Source: JAGNHN01 sp964590645 (GTDB taxonomy: Bacteria > Bacteroidota > Bacteroidia > Bacteroidales > JAGNHN01). From it: a stretch of DNA of 64,000 bases. Of this stretch, positions 7,201-15,486 are shown in pieces. The translations under genes were made by a program, and so were the position numbers. How positions within the stretch are numbered: position 1 is the stretch's first letter; the number at the start of each line of letters is the position of its first letter. Location of the stretch: positions 1 to 64,000 of the forward strand of contig CAZPYJ010000009.1 in assembly GCA_964590645.1 (NCBI GenBank). Direction: 5' to 3'. A model generated the notes under the pieces. It made no database searches, was not told where the DNA came from, and saw nothing but the letters and a program-made list of their open reading frames with translations.

Positions 7201-9413
7201 CTTCTGAGCACCCTTCTGTCATTCTGTATGGGAGTGCCGTAAGCATCGGAGGTATAAATTCCGCTGATAGCCAGATAAACGTGCTGGTTGTTATCAGGGT
7301 CGATAACAATGTCGCGAATCGATTTATACCCCACGATCTTAAACAGTTCCTTGGCAATGGGGCTTCCATTATCAAAATAATATACCAGGCTGTTGTTCAG
7401 GCTGGTCCAGGTTGCGCCATTGTTGGTTGATTTGATCAGAACCGCATCGGTGGTATAGTGGTTTTTGAAGTCGAGATCGGAAACAAAAATGAGTCCGTTT
7501 CCGTCTGCTGCGATGGCGCCTGTGGTGGTAAGACCCAGGGTATTCTCGCGCGTGGTTGTGGTTTTGGGTCCCATATCGTAGATCTGAAGCCTGCCGTTTC
7601 CGTTCAGGCCCTTTTCCCGTCCTGCGTAGAGAATGTCCGGATTCAGGGGATCCAGTTCATACTTCAATCCCAGGATCGGCCAGCCCAGGTTTGCGTAAAG
7701 TGTGCTGCTTGTCTGCCCATCCACTTCTATCATCTCCCCCTGCTCCTGATAGAAGTAGCGTTGAGGATCATCGACCTTGATCTCGCAGTCCCCCCCGCTC
7801 TCATCCAGGGGATGGCTGATGTGTGTCCAATTTCGATCCTCAAACAGGAATGTCTCATTGTACATACTGCCCGCAACAATTTTTTCCGGTCCTCTCTGAG
7901 AAACGCCCATCCCCACAAAGTCCGTTATGGGAAGGAAGTCAATATTTAGGTTAGTGAGGCCTTCGAGTATTTGCTCGTCCAGGTTCACAAGCAAGCGACT
8001 AACCCCTCCATTATTGGCAATGAGGATTTTGTGCAGGTTTCTTTCGGGATCATAGCCATAGATCTCAATATCATTGATCCCACTATGTCCGGATCCCAGG
8101 GGATCAAGTCCCGGGGGTGGATAGGCTGGTCCTCCTAACATCGAACATAATTCCCTTCCACCCAAAAGTAATCTTTGAGGATTGGAAGGAAAATCGTGGG
8201 TATACACAATCTCCTGATGGTGAAAAGATACTCCATAGGAATCCCAACCATTAATGATCTTATGGGGTTCCCAGGACATTCCCATATCAATGGAAATGAA
8301 TACTACACGCTTGCTGTTTAATCCACCAATTGAATCACAAACCATATAATACGTGTGTACGTTGGTGCTGTGATGTGGCCCGGTGACCCTGGCGTGCTGG
8401 AATGCAAAGGGATCGCCATCAACATTGAGATCAATCGAAGACCAGCTCGACGAATTATAGTCAAAATAGAAGGCTTCCGCTGCATTGTGCCAGGCATTTG
8501 CAGTAGTAACAATCAAGTCTCCGCGTGTGGTGATACTCAGATCATTGAAGTAGCTGTGCTCATCTTGTAAAGGTGGCGTGAAGAGAATCGTCCAGTTCAG
8601 ACCGGAGTTTTCCGATTTGAAAATATGCTTCCCGCTGAGAGCGTACAGTGTTAACCCATCGCCGGGATCATCATCGGTCTCATCTGCAATAAGCCTGGTT
8701 ACATAAGGATAGGTAGCGTTTGGAAAACTACTCATTAAGGACCAGGTATTGCCTCCGTCAAATGATTGAATAATACCTGTGCCGTATCGCTCGGCCTTTT
8801 CCCCTACACCTGTGGAGGCATAGATAGTATCTGGTTCAAACTTATTCCTTACCAGAGAAGTGATGCCTAAGCAAGGAAAGTTTAACATATCGCTTACACA
8901 GTCCCACCCGGCGGTTTGCGGATTGTATTTCCAGACTCCGCTGTGGGCTGTCCCAATGAGAATATCATTATCATCATTGGGATTGCCCAGCACTTCACTT
9001 ACAATACCCATTCGTTGGTTGTCCATTCCTATATAATTGTCCACCCTGACGGGGCCAAGTAATCTCCAATCGGCTTCATCAATGATTGGAGTGGTTACGC
9101 CCGCAGCATATGCCTGCAAAGCTTTTTTGATGCCCGAATAGCTGGCATCAGCAGAATCAGTGATTCTTGCATTCCAGAATTCCATAAATCTGAGATAATT
9201 CATAATAATCTCAGGATTGGTATCCTGGGTGGTGGCCAGATACTGCACAAGTGAGTCACGCATATCCACAAATGAGTAAACCGAATCGTACACGGCCAGG
9301 CGGGTATTGATACTGCTTTGTGCTGTTTGCGCCTGAGATAGCACACCTGCTAATGCCAGGCAGCAAATCAGTAACAATCTGAATATATGTCCTATAAGTC
9401 TATTATGTTTCAT
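4299..9413 (-). CDS. Giant secreted BNR-propeller / beta-helix protein with T9SS sorting domain
   Basis: This is a predicted exported protein of 1704 residues. The ATG at 9413 starts a good signal peptide (IFRLLLICCLALAGVLSQAQ). Residues of roughly 120-850 resemble BNR/sortilin-type propellers: repeated phrases such as SFDGGNTWSLMSSF, KSENSGLNWTILF, KSTNNGATWTSL and RSTDGGLSWYDF carry the Ser/Asp-box pattern S-x-D-x-G-x-T-W. Residues of about 880-1300 look like a right-handed parallel beta-helix (repeated short N-rich turns, RNTFENLDYGQYGIGINRN). A helical region (1330-1600) precedes the C-terminal T9SS domain (VQVFPNPANTYLSVSI ... GKFIIRR). Related propellers bind or cut glycans or act as adhesins, but I see no catalytic signature that would decide this. 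It has its own terminator and a long structured leader. Confidence 0.85.
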   Translation of the reverse strand: MKHNRLIGHIFRLLLICCLALAGVLSQAQTAQSSINTRLAVYDSVYSFVDMRDSLVQYLATTQDTNPEIIMNYLRFMEFWNARITDSADASYSGIKKALQAYAAGVTTPIIDEADWRLLGPVRVDNYIGMDNQRMGIVSEVLGNPNDDNDILIGTAHSGVWKYNPQTAGWDCVSDMLNFPCLGITSLVRNKFEPDTIYASTGVGEKAERYGTGIIQSFDGGNTWSLMSSFPNATYPYVTRLIADETDDDPGDGLTLYALSGKHIFKSENSGLNWTILFTPPLQDEHSYFNDLSITTRGDLIVTTANAWHNAAEAFYFDYNSSSWSSIDLNVDGDPFAFQHARVTGPHHSTNVHTYYMVCDSIGGLNSKRVVFISIDMGMSWEPHKIINGWDSYGVSFHHQEIVYTHDFPSNPQRLLLGGRELCSMLGGPAYPPPGLDPLGSGHSGINDIEIYGYDPERNLHKILIANNGGVSRLLVNLDEQILEGLTNLNIDFLPITDFVGMGVSQRGPEKIVAGSMYNETFLFEDRNWTHISHPLDESGGDCEIKVDDPQRYFYQEQGEMIEVDGQTSSTLYANLGWPILGLKYELDPLNPDILYAGREKGLNGNGRLQIYDMGPKTTTTRENTLGLTTTGAIAADGNGLIFVSDLDFKNHYTTDAVLIKSTNNGATWTSLNNSLVYYFDNGSPIAKELFKIVGYKSIRDIVIDPDNNQHVYLAISGIYTSDAYGTPIQNDRRVLRSTDGGLSWYDFSENLGAVPCHCLAIHKTDHKKRIFVGNEVGVFWKDLAHPGSNWSTFQEGLPPMIVTDMDIRECSNEMYIATKGRGIFKTSLSEFYEPQTILPSGVNITWNADIKIKSDIVIPYNTRLTIEDCTIEIMTGRKIIIQPGAELIVDNATLTNVCDTVWEGIEVWGNIGYSQFQTVGGYLQGYLELKNNAVIENAHYGVRVWKPEDWSSTGGIIIASDASFRNCWKAVEFMPYENFNPNLPPYTPPYPAAANVSVFRNCSFVVDDDFYRSSFDAQVSQLDVWGVRFLGCNFTDQRTGISLKQELGKGIYTLDASFEVGSLCTASPPIDPCPAIDLTPSSFFGLNMAIAAGGTHSNRNIKVSEAQFEDNVTGIYVSAVDHLVALSNEFVVGGLSDIDDRSYGIRIDNSTSYRVEENSFNGEIHPSQKTFGVFVFESGSDNNQVYRNTFENLDYGQYGIGINRNTVTPFEGLQFLCSENWNAFGVDIFSDFVEFDPYEQYHGIRDYQGYLSASAANDFTLVSSAPEHSLTNRTQNVLTYYYNNASEAPVSYTPAMVIPMQSAAWNACPSNLTGGYGGEALSESQKQEVKDSLAQKETAYLNLLYNYHQLIDGGNTNALLTEIQLSWPEDAWDLRNELLSHSPYLSEEVIREAAEKGILPQAMLLEVCLANPETMRSEALMEFLGNEIPNPLPAYMIDLIRVCREQETARTTLEATLGGYGAQMMFWSNILLADMKQDSLRTSTDSLAHYLHRRQTLSSAYARIEALVADSNFVEAESCLELLPEQYPMNEAETEAFAHYNTWFGFQKSLAQNGRSLMQLNEQEIDALLDLAYAYDRSGAQIRNLLCFRYKLCIELPVNGSGTQPKSLIRTSGNEPENHFHLVQVFPNPANTYLSVSIESNTGVQPLTLTITDVSGRVVYRAYPSLVPGHHLVDTRKWKEGMYLYQVRDPRSTIGSGKFIIRR

Positions 9414-9914
9414 TGGATTATGGTTGATGGTTTTGAAAATGGTGTTGGATTGGCAATTTCTGAATGACATATCAGAAGGGAGCTAGAGGCAGCTCCAATG
9501 TCATAAGAAGCCCTTCTCCTTAAGGAGGCTTCAATACTCTATCCCCTCCGATAATCCGGGGGGGGTAATGTACTATATTGCTTTTCATCCGGCATTTTTC
9601 TTTGACTGGGGCATCCGTAATGGCGTCGGCAGCGGATGTCAATGAAAGAAGAAGAAGAACCTTAATGATTCTTCAGAAAATACACTATTGATACCCTATC
9701 TGCTGAAAAGGTAAGCCTCCTTTCGGCAATTCAGAATGAGTCAGAATAAGATGATGGTGATTAAGCAAGAGGGCTTAAGCGAGAACACAGAAGGAACTCG
9801 CTGCCTTCGCTATTCGTAATCTACTGAACAAATGAAAATACGCATTGAAAGCTGCCGATGAACATTGAAGACTGGGCCTGGAAAGCGGAGCTTTGAGAAT
9901 GGTCAAGCACTTAT
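9414..9914. other. 500-bp leader/spacer upstream of the giant cargo gene; no gene
   Basis: I see no credible gene on either strand. The 120 bases next to the start of the giant cargo gene hold two adjacent hairpins (9464-9532). Another inverted pair, CATCCG...CGGATG, occurs near 9617-9643. No Bacteroidota promoter consensus is obvious on the minus strand, so the transcription start of the giant gene is unassigned. Confidence 0.6.
9464..9532 (-). promoter_or_regulatory. Two adjacent hairpins in the leader of the giant T9SS gene
   Basis: The first (9464-9504) has outer arms ATGACAT/ATGTCAT and inner arms GGAGCT/AGCTCC. The second (9507-9532) has arms GAAGCC/GGCTTC around the palindrome TCCTTAAGGA. 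They begin 50 bases before the start codon. A regulatory or mRNA-stabilising role is inferred only from position and pairing. Confidence 0.4.
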
Positions 9915-11357
9915 TTACCTTCGCTCATCCGTCCCTGGCAAAGGCTTGCTTTCTTCTATTCTCTTTTCTGCCGAGAGCAAGCGCCCAAGCATCACATCCA
10001 GCTGGTCTGCCGGACTGCGGGCAGGATACTGCAGAATCTTGCCTTCCCGGTCTAAGAGGATATAAGAGGGGAAAGCCCGCAGACTGTAGTCATCCACAAC
10101 ATCATAGTCTCCGCCGAACCAGCCAAAATCCCAGGGGTAATCCAGCTGCTTGAGCGTTGCACGAAAATGCTCTTCCTCCGTATCAACTGAAATACTGAGA
10201 AAACGGACTTCCTCGCTGAAGCGTGGATACAGGCTTTGCATCGCAATCCAGTCGGTTTTGCAGGCCTCACAGACAGACGTCCAGAACTGCACATAAAGGT
10301 ATTTTCCGGCATAGTCCGACAAAGCAATGTGGCTGCCGTTCGACTGGCGGGCGGGCAGGGTGGGAGGCAGGGTTCCCCGACTGAGGCGGTGAAGGCGAGT
10401 GATCAGGTTCCCGGCAATGTCCCGATGTTCAGGAAAGCGGGTGGATGCCTGCATTTGTTTCAGGATTTCCAGTACAGCCTGCTTGTCAAAATCAGGATTA
10501 TAATACAGCTCACGCAAATTCCGCAGCAGCACTCCCTCTCTGATGCGATCGTTCACCAGGAGGCTGTCCCTGCCCAGCAAATCCAGTACCTCTGCATAGT
10601 CTCGGGTCTCATTCACACGATAGGCCAGCTCGCGGTAGGGGATGGGGCGGCTCAGGTGTGTCAGGTATTTGGAGAAGAAGCTGTTGAAGAATTCCATAAA
10701 ATCGGGATGCCCGTACCAGAGGCTGTCGGGGTGGAGATATCGCTTCATCAGTCCTTCCCTGCTGTCTGCCCGCGCCAGGTCCTCCAGGCTGGCTACGCGG
10801 TATTTCACGGCTGTTCTGAGATAGGGGTTCAGGTAGGGCAGCTTCTTCTGAAAATGAGCCTGCAGGGTATCCGTACCGGCCGCTTTTCCTCCTCGGCTGA
10901 GCCTTTGAAAATGTTCGAGCAAATGAGACTCATAGAGGGCATTCAGTGAATCGAGACCAAGCAGGAGCGGGTGTTTTTCCGGATGTTGAAGCTGGAAATA
11001 CAGATAACGCGGCTCGAGGAAGGGATTCAATTCTTCTCTGAAGACAGGATTCTCAAATGCGCTGATATGTATTTCATACTCCGCATCCGGTTCGGCCAGC
11101 ATCTCCGCCGAGTGAAAATCGATCATCAGCTGGATATAGGCATTGCGGGTTAGCGCAAAAGAAAGGGCAAAGTGTCCTGTGGCATCAATGGTGTCTCTGG
11201 CCAGGGTAAGCCGGCGGTATGAGATCATATCGCTAAAGGCCTGGATGCGGATTACCTTGCCCTCGGCTCCGGGTGCCTGTCCGCGGACGATGACCGGGGC
11301 TGACAGCAGTGGCCAGTTCAGGCAGGCCAGGAAGAGGTATACAAGGGTTTTGCGCAT
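9915..11357 (-). CDS. TlpA-like thioredoxin-fold protein with N-terminal DUF4369-like region
   Basis: This is a predicted periplasmic thiol-disulfide protein of 480 residues. An N-terminal signal peptide (TLVYLFLACLNWPLLSAPV) is followed by a beta-rich region of about 80 residues resembling the DUF4369-type domain of Bacteroidota TlpA proteins, a helical middle (about 130-330), and a C-terminal thioredoxin fold. The active-site motif is C-E-A-C (residues 363-366, in WTSVCEACKTDW), and a cis-proline loop appears as AFPSYILLD near 430. The usual reductase motif is WCxxC; here Trp is replaced by Val, and the pair EA is acidic, so the redox potential may differ. GTG at 11360 and ATG at 11357 are both possible starts; I prefer the ATG. 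It is 36 bases downstream of coaD and probably cotranscribed. Confidence 0.8.
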   Translation of the reverse strand: MRKTLVYLFLACLNWPLLSAPVIVRGQAPGAEGKVIRIQAFSDMISYRRLTLARDTIDATGHFALSFALTRNAYIQLMIDFHSAEMLAEPDAEYEIHISAFENPVFREELNPFLEPRYLYFQLQHPEKHPLLLGLDSLNALYESHLLEHFQRLSRGGKAAGTDTLQAHFQKKLPYLNPYLRTAVKYRVASLEDLARADSREGLMKRYLHPDSLWYGHPDFMEFFNSFFSKYLTHLSRPIPYRELAYRVNETRDYAEVLDLLGRDSLLVNDRIREGVLLRNLRELYYNPDFDKQAVLEILKQMQASTRFPEHRDIAGNLITRLHRLSRGTLPPTLPARQSNGSHIALSDYAGKYLYVQFWTSVCEACKTDWIAMQSLYPRFSEEVRFLSISVDTEEEHFRATLKQLDYPWDFGWFGGDYDVVDDYSLRAFPSYILLDREGKILQYPARSPADQLDVMLGRLLSAEKRIEESKPLPGTDERR

Positions 11358-11396
11358 CACGGCCGGTAAACGGACTCCATTTTCAAAAGGTATATA

Positions 11397-11867
11397 TCAG
11401 GGAAGAAGATAGGGGATCAGCTTCTCGGGGATAAAGGGAGAAATATCCCCTCCGTGCTTATGCACCTCACGCACGATGGAACTGGTCAGGGCATCGTATT
11501 CGTGCGCAGCCAGCATAAAAACCGTATCCAGCCCGGGAAAGAGGCTGTGATTCACGCGGGCGATGCTTCTCTCAAACTCAAAATCCGCAGAAGTGCGCAA
11601 GCCCCTGACCAGGTACCTTGCTCCGGCTTTCCGGCAGTAATCCACGGTCAGGCCTTCGTACACATCTACCATAATATTCTTCTCTCCGGCAAAAACATCC
11701 TTCAGCCATTCGGCCCTCTGATCCAGAGGGAAATAATATGGCTTTTCACTGTTCTGACCGATGGCTACAATCAGGCGGTCAAACAGTGGTGCTGCCCGGC
11801 GGATCACCGACTCGTGGCCGCGGGTGATGGGGTCGAAAGACCCCGGAAAAACGGCTATGCGTTCCAT
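11397..11867 (-). CDS. coaD: Pantetheine-phosphate adenylyltransferase
   Basis: The enzyme transfers AMP from ATP to 4'-phosphopantetheine, the next-to-last step of coenzyme A synthesis, in the cytoplasm. The 156-residue length is normal. The nucleotidyltransferase signature GSFDPITRGH occupies residues 9-18, with His18 as the phosphate-binding catalytic residue. The family motif RGLRTSADFEFE is near residue 88, and the ATP-binding segment appears as ALTSSIVREV near 126, where most homologues have ISS(T/S)xVRE. A TACATTTG element 21 bases upstream of the ATG suggests its own promoter, in the spacer shared with the divergent DUF5686 gene. Confidence 0.97.
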   Translation of the reverse strand: MERIAVFPGSFDPITRGHESVIRRAAPLFDRLIVAIGQNSEKPYYFPLDQRAEWLKDVFAGEKNIMVDVYEGLTVDYCRKAGARYLVRGLRTSADFEFERSIARVNHSLFPGLDTVFMLAAHEYDALTSSIVREVHKHGGDISPFIPEKLIPYLLP

Positions 11868-11887
11868 AATGGTAGGATTGTGAGAGA

Positions 11888-11895
11888 CAAATGTA
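11888..11895 (-). promoter_or_regulatory. Putative -7 element of the coaD promoter
   Basis: TACATTTG on the minus strand fits the Bacteroidota -7 consensus TAnnTTTG exactly and lies 20 bases before the coaD ATG. No clear TTTG lies 19-21 bases further upstream, so only half of the promoter is convincing. Confidence 0.5.
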
Positions 11896-11976
11896 AGGAA
11901 TTGAAGGCATTCATTTGATGGTGCCTATCTTTTCAGCACTTTTGCAATGCTTTTCGAAAACGAGTCCAAGGCACAA

Positions 11977-14358
11977 ATGAACCCTATTCACCTTTTTCTC
12001 ATACTGCTTGCTGGCTCGCTCTCCCTCGCACAGGGACAGCCATTGCGGGGTACTGTCAAAGACTGCAAGACAGGAGAGCCCCTGGCTTTTGTGAACCTGA
12101 TGTCGGCAGACGGGCGCTTCGGGGCCGCTACAGATATTGAAGGGCGTTTCCTTATCGAGGAAGCCGAATACCCTTTACAACTGATGTGTACCTATGTGGG
12201 TTATCGGCCCGAACACCGCTGGGTGAATAATGGAGAGGAGGTGATGCATATCGAACTATGCCCCCAGATACTTACGCTCACTGAGGTGATCATCGTGCCC
12301 TGGGACAATCCGGCCCTGGCCCTGATGCAGAAGGTGGTGGACAGGAGGGAGGAGCATAATCCGGCCCGCCTGGCTTCCTATTCCTGCGATGCTTATGGGA
12401 AGATGATCTTCACCATCGACACCACCCTGGGCGATGAAAAAAGAGCGCCCCTGCCCGATTCCACAATGCAGAAGGTGCGGAAGGTGCTGCAGGAACAACA
12501 TCTGTTTATGATGGAGACGGTAAGCGAAAGGGAATACCGCAAGGGCAGGCTGCAGGAGAAGGTGACCGGGAGCCGCATCAGCGGACTGAAAGACCCCCTT
12601 TTCGTCTTTCTTATCTCTCAGATACAGTCCTTCTCCTTCTATGATGAAATCATCCGGATCGCAGATAAGTCCTACCTGAACCCGGCCAGTCCGGGCGGAT
12701 TGAAAAAGTATCTCTTCAGTCTGGAAGACACCCTGTTCCAGGGAGGCGATACGGTTTATGTGGTCAAATACGGGCCCCGACCCGGTGTGTCTGTGGATGC
12801 AATGCAGGGCTTGCTCTATATTCACAGCCGCGATTTTGCCATCCGTAATGTCACAGCCAGCCCTGCTGTGGAGGAGGGGGGGATGTCGATCCGGATCCGG
12901 CAGAAGTACGGGCGCATCGACGGGCATTGGTTCCCGCTGGAACTGGGCACCAGTCTGGTCTTGAAAAATGTCATCGTTGGGCGTTTCTATGCGGTAGGCG
13001 AAGGCAATTATTACCTGAAGAATATCCGGATTAATGAAGCCGGCCGTCCGCTGCGTGGCACGGTCACCGGCATTGAAGTAAGCCGGAATGCCCACAAAAG
13101 AGATTCGGCATTCTGGCTTGAGCACAGGGTGGCAGCCTTGGAAACCAAAGAACTGCGTACCTATGAGGTGATTGACAGTATTGGTGAGGCCCAGGGACTG
13201 GATCAGCTTACCCGCCGACTGGATGCCCTGATGCGGGGTCAGTATCCGATGGGTCCGCTGGATATTGATCTGAAAAAGCTTATCCGCTACAGTGAGTATG
13301 AAGGCATTTATGGCGGGCTGGGACTGGCCACCAATCGCCGCCTGGTTCCCTGGTTCAATCTGGCTGCCAATGCAGGCTACGGATACGGAGACAATAAACT
13401 GAAGTATGGTATGCAACTGGAGTTGCCGCTGTACCGACGGATGGACTTCCGATGGCTGGCCTCCTTCTCCAGAGACCTGAGGGAAGAAGGAAGCGTATGG
13501 GATCCGCAGATATCCGGTTCGAGGCAGGAGCTCAATCTGCGCAATCTCCTGGTTCAGGAAATGGATCTGGTGGATATTTACCAGGGCGGCTTTCAGATCA
13601 GGCCATTGCGCGACCTGCTCCTCAAGGCGGTATATGTTCAGCAAGCCTTCCACTTTGGATTGCGTGAAGCTGAATGGCTGGATGCAGATGCTTTTTCCAG
13701 GCCCCACGACCTCCTCTCTGTGGAGCTGCGCTATGCCATAGGAGAAAAAATGCTGATGAACCCCTACCAGGTAATCAGCACCGGTACCCGGAAGCCCGTT
13801 TTCTGGCTCCGCCTGCGCCAGGGCCTCAAGGCTGTGGAACCAGACGTGGAACCGATGCAAAGCATTGAAATGAAAGCCTGGGCCCAGGCCCGCACCCGCA
13901 GTGCCGGCATCCTCTACCTGAACCTGCTTGGTGGAATGCAGGCCAATGCACAGCCCGCGCACTTGCGCTTCAATGGGAGGGGTAGTTTCCGCCCACTCAC
14001 CCTCTATGCTTCCAATGCCTTTGCCACGGTCAGGATGAATGAATTCCTGGCCGACCGTTATGCTTATCTCTTCCTGAGCTGGGATTTTCAACACCACCTT
14101 ACGGGAAACCGCAGACTGCCGGGGCTCAGGCTGCATTTTAATACGGGATGGAGCGAATTGCGATACAAAGAGTATGTGCCGGACGGGAGCAAGGGGATGG
14201 ACAAAATCCTGATGGAAGCAGGCATAGACAGCCCTGACCTGCTCAAGCTGGGTTTGCTCAAGCTGGGCCTGGGAGGCTTCTATCGCCTGGGCCCCTATTC
14301 CCTGGATAAGTCCGGAGAGAACCTGGCCTGGAAAGTCGTCCTTGGATTGCCCTTCTGA
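11977..14358 (+). CDS. DUF5686 protein with carboxypeptidase-like regulatory domain
   Basis: This is a predicted envelope protein of 793 residues with unknown function. The ATG at 11977 gives a signal peptide (HLFLILLAGSLSLAQGQ); an upstream in-frame ATG at 11947 would put charged residues before it. Residues of about 20-100 form the carboxypeptidase-D regulatory-like beta sandwich (LRGTVKDCKTGEPLAFVNL ... DIEGRFLI), common at the N-terminus of Bacteroidota outer-membrane proteins. The remainder matches the DUF5686 family in length and character. Its alternating hydrophobic C-terminal strands and terminal aromatic (VVLGLPF) suggest an outer-membrane barrel. It is divergent from coaD. Confidence 0.8.
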   Translation: MNPIHLFLILLAGSLSLAQGQPLRGTVKDCKTGEPLAFVNLMSADGRFGAATDIEGRFLIEEAEYPLQLMCTYVGYRPEHRWVNNGEEVMHIELCPQILTLTEVIIVPWDNPALALMQKVVDRREEHNPARLASYSCDAYGKMIFTIDTTLGDEKRAPLPDSTMQKVRKVLQEQHLFMMETVSEREYRKGRLQEKVTGSRISGLKDPLFVFLISQIQSFSFYDEIIRIADKSYLNPASPGGLKKYLFSLEDTLFQGGDTVYVVKYGPRPGVSVDAMQGLLYIHSRDFAIRNVTASPAVEEGGMSIRIRQKYGRIDGHWFPLELGTSLVLKNVIVGRFYAVGEGNYYLKNIRINEAGRPLRGTVTGIEVSRNAHKRDSAFWLEHRVAALETKELRTYEVIDSIGEAQGLDQLTRRLDALMRGQYPMGPLDIDLKKLIRYSEYEGIYGGLGLATNRRLVPWFNLAANAGYGYGDNKLKYGMQLELPLYRRMDFRWLASFSRDLREEGSVWDPQISGSRQELNLRNLLVQEMDLVDIYQGGFQIRPLRDLLLKAVYVQQAFHFGLREAEWLDADAFSRPHDLLSVELRYAIGEKMLMNPYQVISTGTRKPVFWLRLRQGLKAVEPDVEPMQSIEMKAWAQARTRSAGILYLNLLGGMQANAQPAHLRFNGRGSFRPLTLYASNAFATVRMNEFLADRYAYLFLSWDFQHHLTGNRRLPGLRLHFNTGWSELRYKEYVPDGSKGMDKILMEAGIDSPDLLKLGLLKLGLGGFYRLGPYSLDKSGENLAWKVVLGLPF

Positions 14359-14376
14359 CGGATTTATGTATCTTTC
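14346..14376 (+). promoter_or_regulatory. Putative promoter of the AI-2E permease gene
   Basis: ATTG (14346-14349), a 19-base spacer and TATCTTTC (14369-14376) match the Bacteroidota pattern with one mismatch in each element. The promoter overlaps the end of the DUF5686 gene and ends 15 bases before the next start codon. Confidence 0.45.
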
Positions 14377-14391
14377 ACCCAAAGAACTGCT

Positions 14392-15486
14392 ATGAATACA
14401 ATAACCCGCTGGATAGCCTCCGGACTGATCTTTCTGATCGCCATCTGGATGGTATGGTTTTTCTCCGACATCGTATTCTATATCCTTATCGCCGCCGTCC
14501 TCTCCTTTATGGGCCACCCTCTGGTGCGCTTCTTCGACGGGCTGCATATCGGGAAAATGCGCATTCCGCATAGCGTGAGCGCTGCCCTGACCCTGGTCAT
14601 CGAAATGGTTATCCTGCTTGCCCTGATCGCCATTTTTATTCCGCTCATCGCCCGCCAGGCCAGCATCATCTCCGATATCGATGGAAATATGGTGGCACAG
14701 GCTATCCGCGAACCCTTGCTTTGGTTGGAGGGGCTCCTGAAAGAATACGGACTGATGGAAACCTCCGACAGCCTGGAAACCTATATGGCCAATGAGTTGA
14801 TGGGTGTTTTTGGAGCCATCGACTTTACCCAGGTATTGAATTACATCTTGTCCTTCACGGGCACCATATTCATCGGTCTTTTTGCCGTAGTCTTTATCAC
14901 CTTCTTCTTTTTAAAAGAACAGAATCTTTTTAATAATGGCATTTTGCTGCTCACGCCCCTCAAATACCAGAAAGAGGTGGAAAATGTGCTGAAGAATACC
15001 CGGCGCTTGTTGAGCCGTTACTTCATTGGGATATGCATTGAGGTCTTGTCTATGATGACGCTGATTACGATTTTTCTGAGCATACTGGGCGTAAAGAATG
15101 CATTGCTGATCGGATTTTTCGGTGGCCTGATGAACATCATCCCCTACCTCGGTCCGGTGATCGGGGCCATCCTGGGCATCATCATCGGCATCACCACCAA
15201 TCTGAGCCTGGGCATCTATACCGATCTGCTGATTCTGAGTGCCCAGATCGCGGGCTCTTTTGTCGTGGCAAACCTGATCGACAATCTGGTGCTTCAACCC
15301 CTGATATACAGCAACAGCGTCAAGGCTCATCCGCTTGAGATCTTCCTGGTGATAATGCTGGGAGCCAGCCTGGCCGGCATTCCGGGAATGATTTTGGCGA
15401 TACCCTCCTATACCGTGCTGCGCATCATAGCCAAAGAGTTCTTCAACGGCCTGAGGGTGGTGCAGAAACTGACCGAGCGGATATGA
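14392..15486 (+). CDS. AI-2E family transporter (permease)
   Basis: This is an integral inner-membrane protein of 364 residues with about eight hydrophobic segments: two near the N-terminus (WIASGLIFLIAIWMVWFF and the next), one around 65-85, a pair near 155-180, and three or four in the C-terminal half. The family (PF01594) includes TqsA, proposed to export autoinducer-2, and Na+/H+ antiporters, so the substrate cannot be read from sequence. The conserved C-terminal Gly/Pro-rich stretch is present (GGLMNIIPYLGPVIGAILG). The stop overlaps the radical SAM start by four bases (ATGA), which implies translational coupling. Confidence 0.88.
   Translation: MNTITRWIASGLIFLIAIWMVWFFSDIVFYILIAAVLSFMGHPLVRFFDGLHIGKMRIPHSVSAALTLVIEMVILLALIAIFIPLIARQASIISDIDGNMVAQAIREPLLWLEGLLKEYGLMETSDSLETYMANELMGVFGAIDFTQVLNYILSFTGTIFIGLFAVVFITFFFLKEQNLFNNGILLLTPLKYQKEVENVLKNTRRLLSRYFIGICIEVLSMMTLITIFLSILGVKNALLIGFFGGLMNIIPYLGPVIGAILGIIIGITTNLSLGIYTDLLILSAQIAGSFVVANLIDNLVLQPLIYSNSVKAHPLEIFLVIMLGASLAGIPGMILAIPSYTVLRIIAKEFFNGLRVVQKLTERI

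Noticed and set aside
12256..14571. A 771-codon open frame on the minus strand opposite the DUF5686 gene
   Set aside because: It lies antisense to a gene with a signal peptide and recognisable domain. Its translation is rich in His, Gln and Pro with no domain, typical of an antisense shadow in GC-balanced coding DNA.
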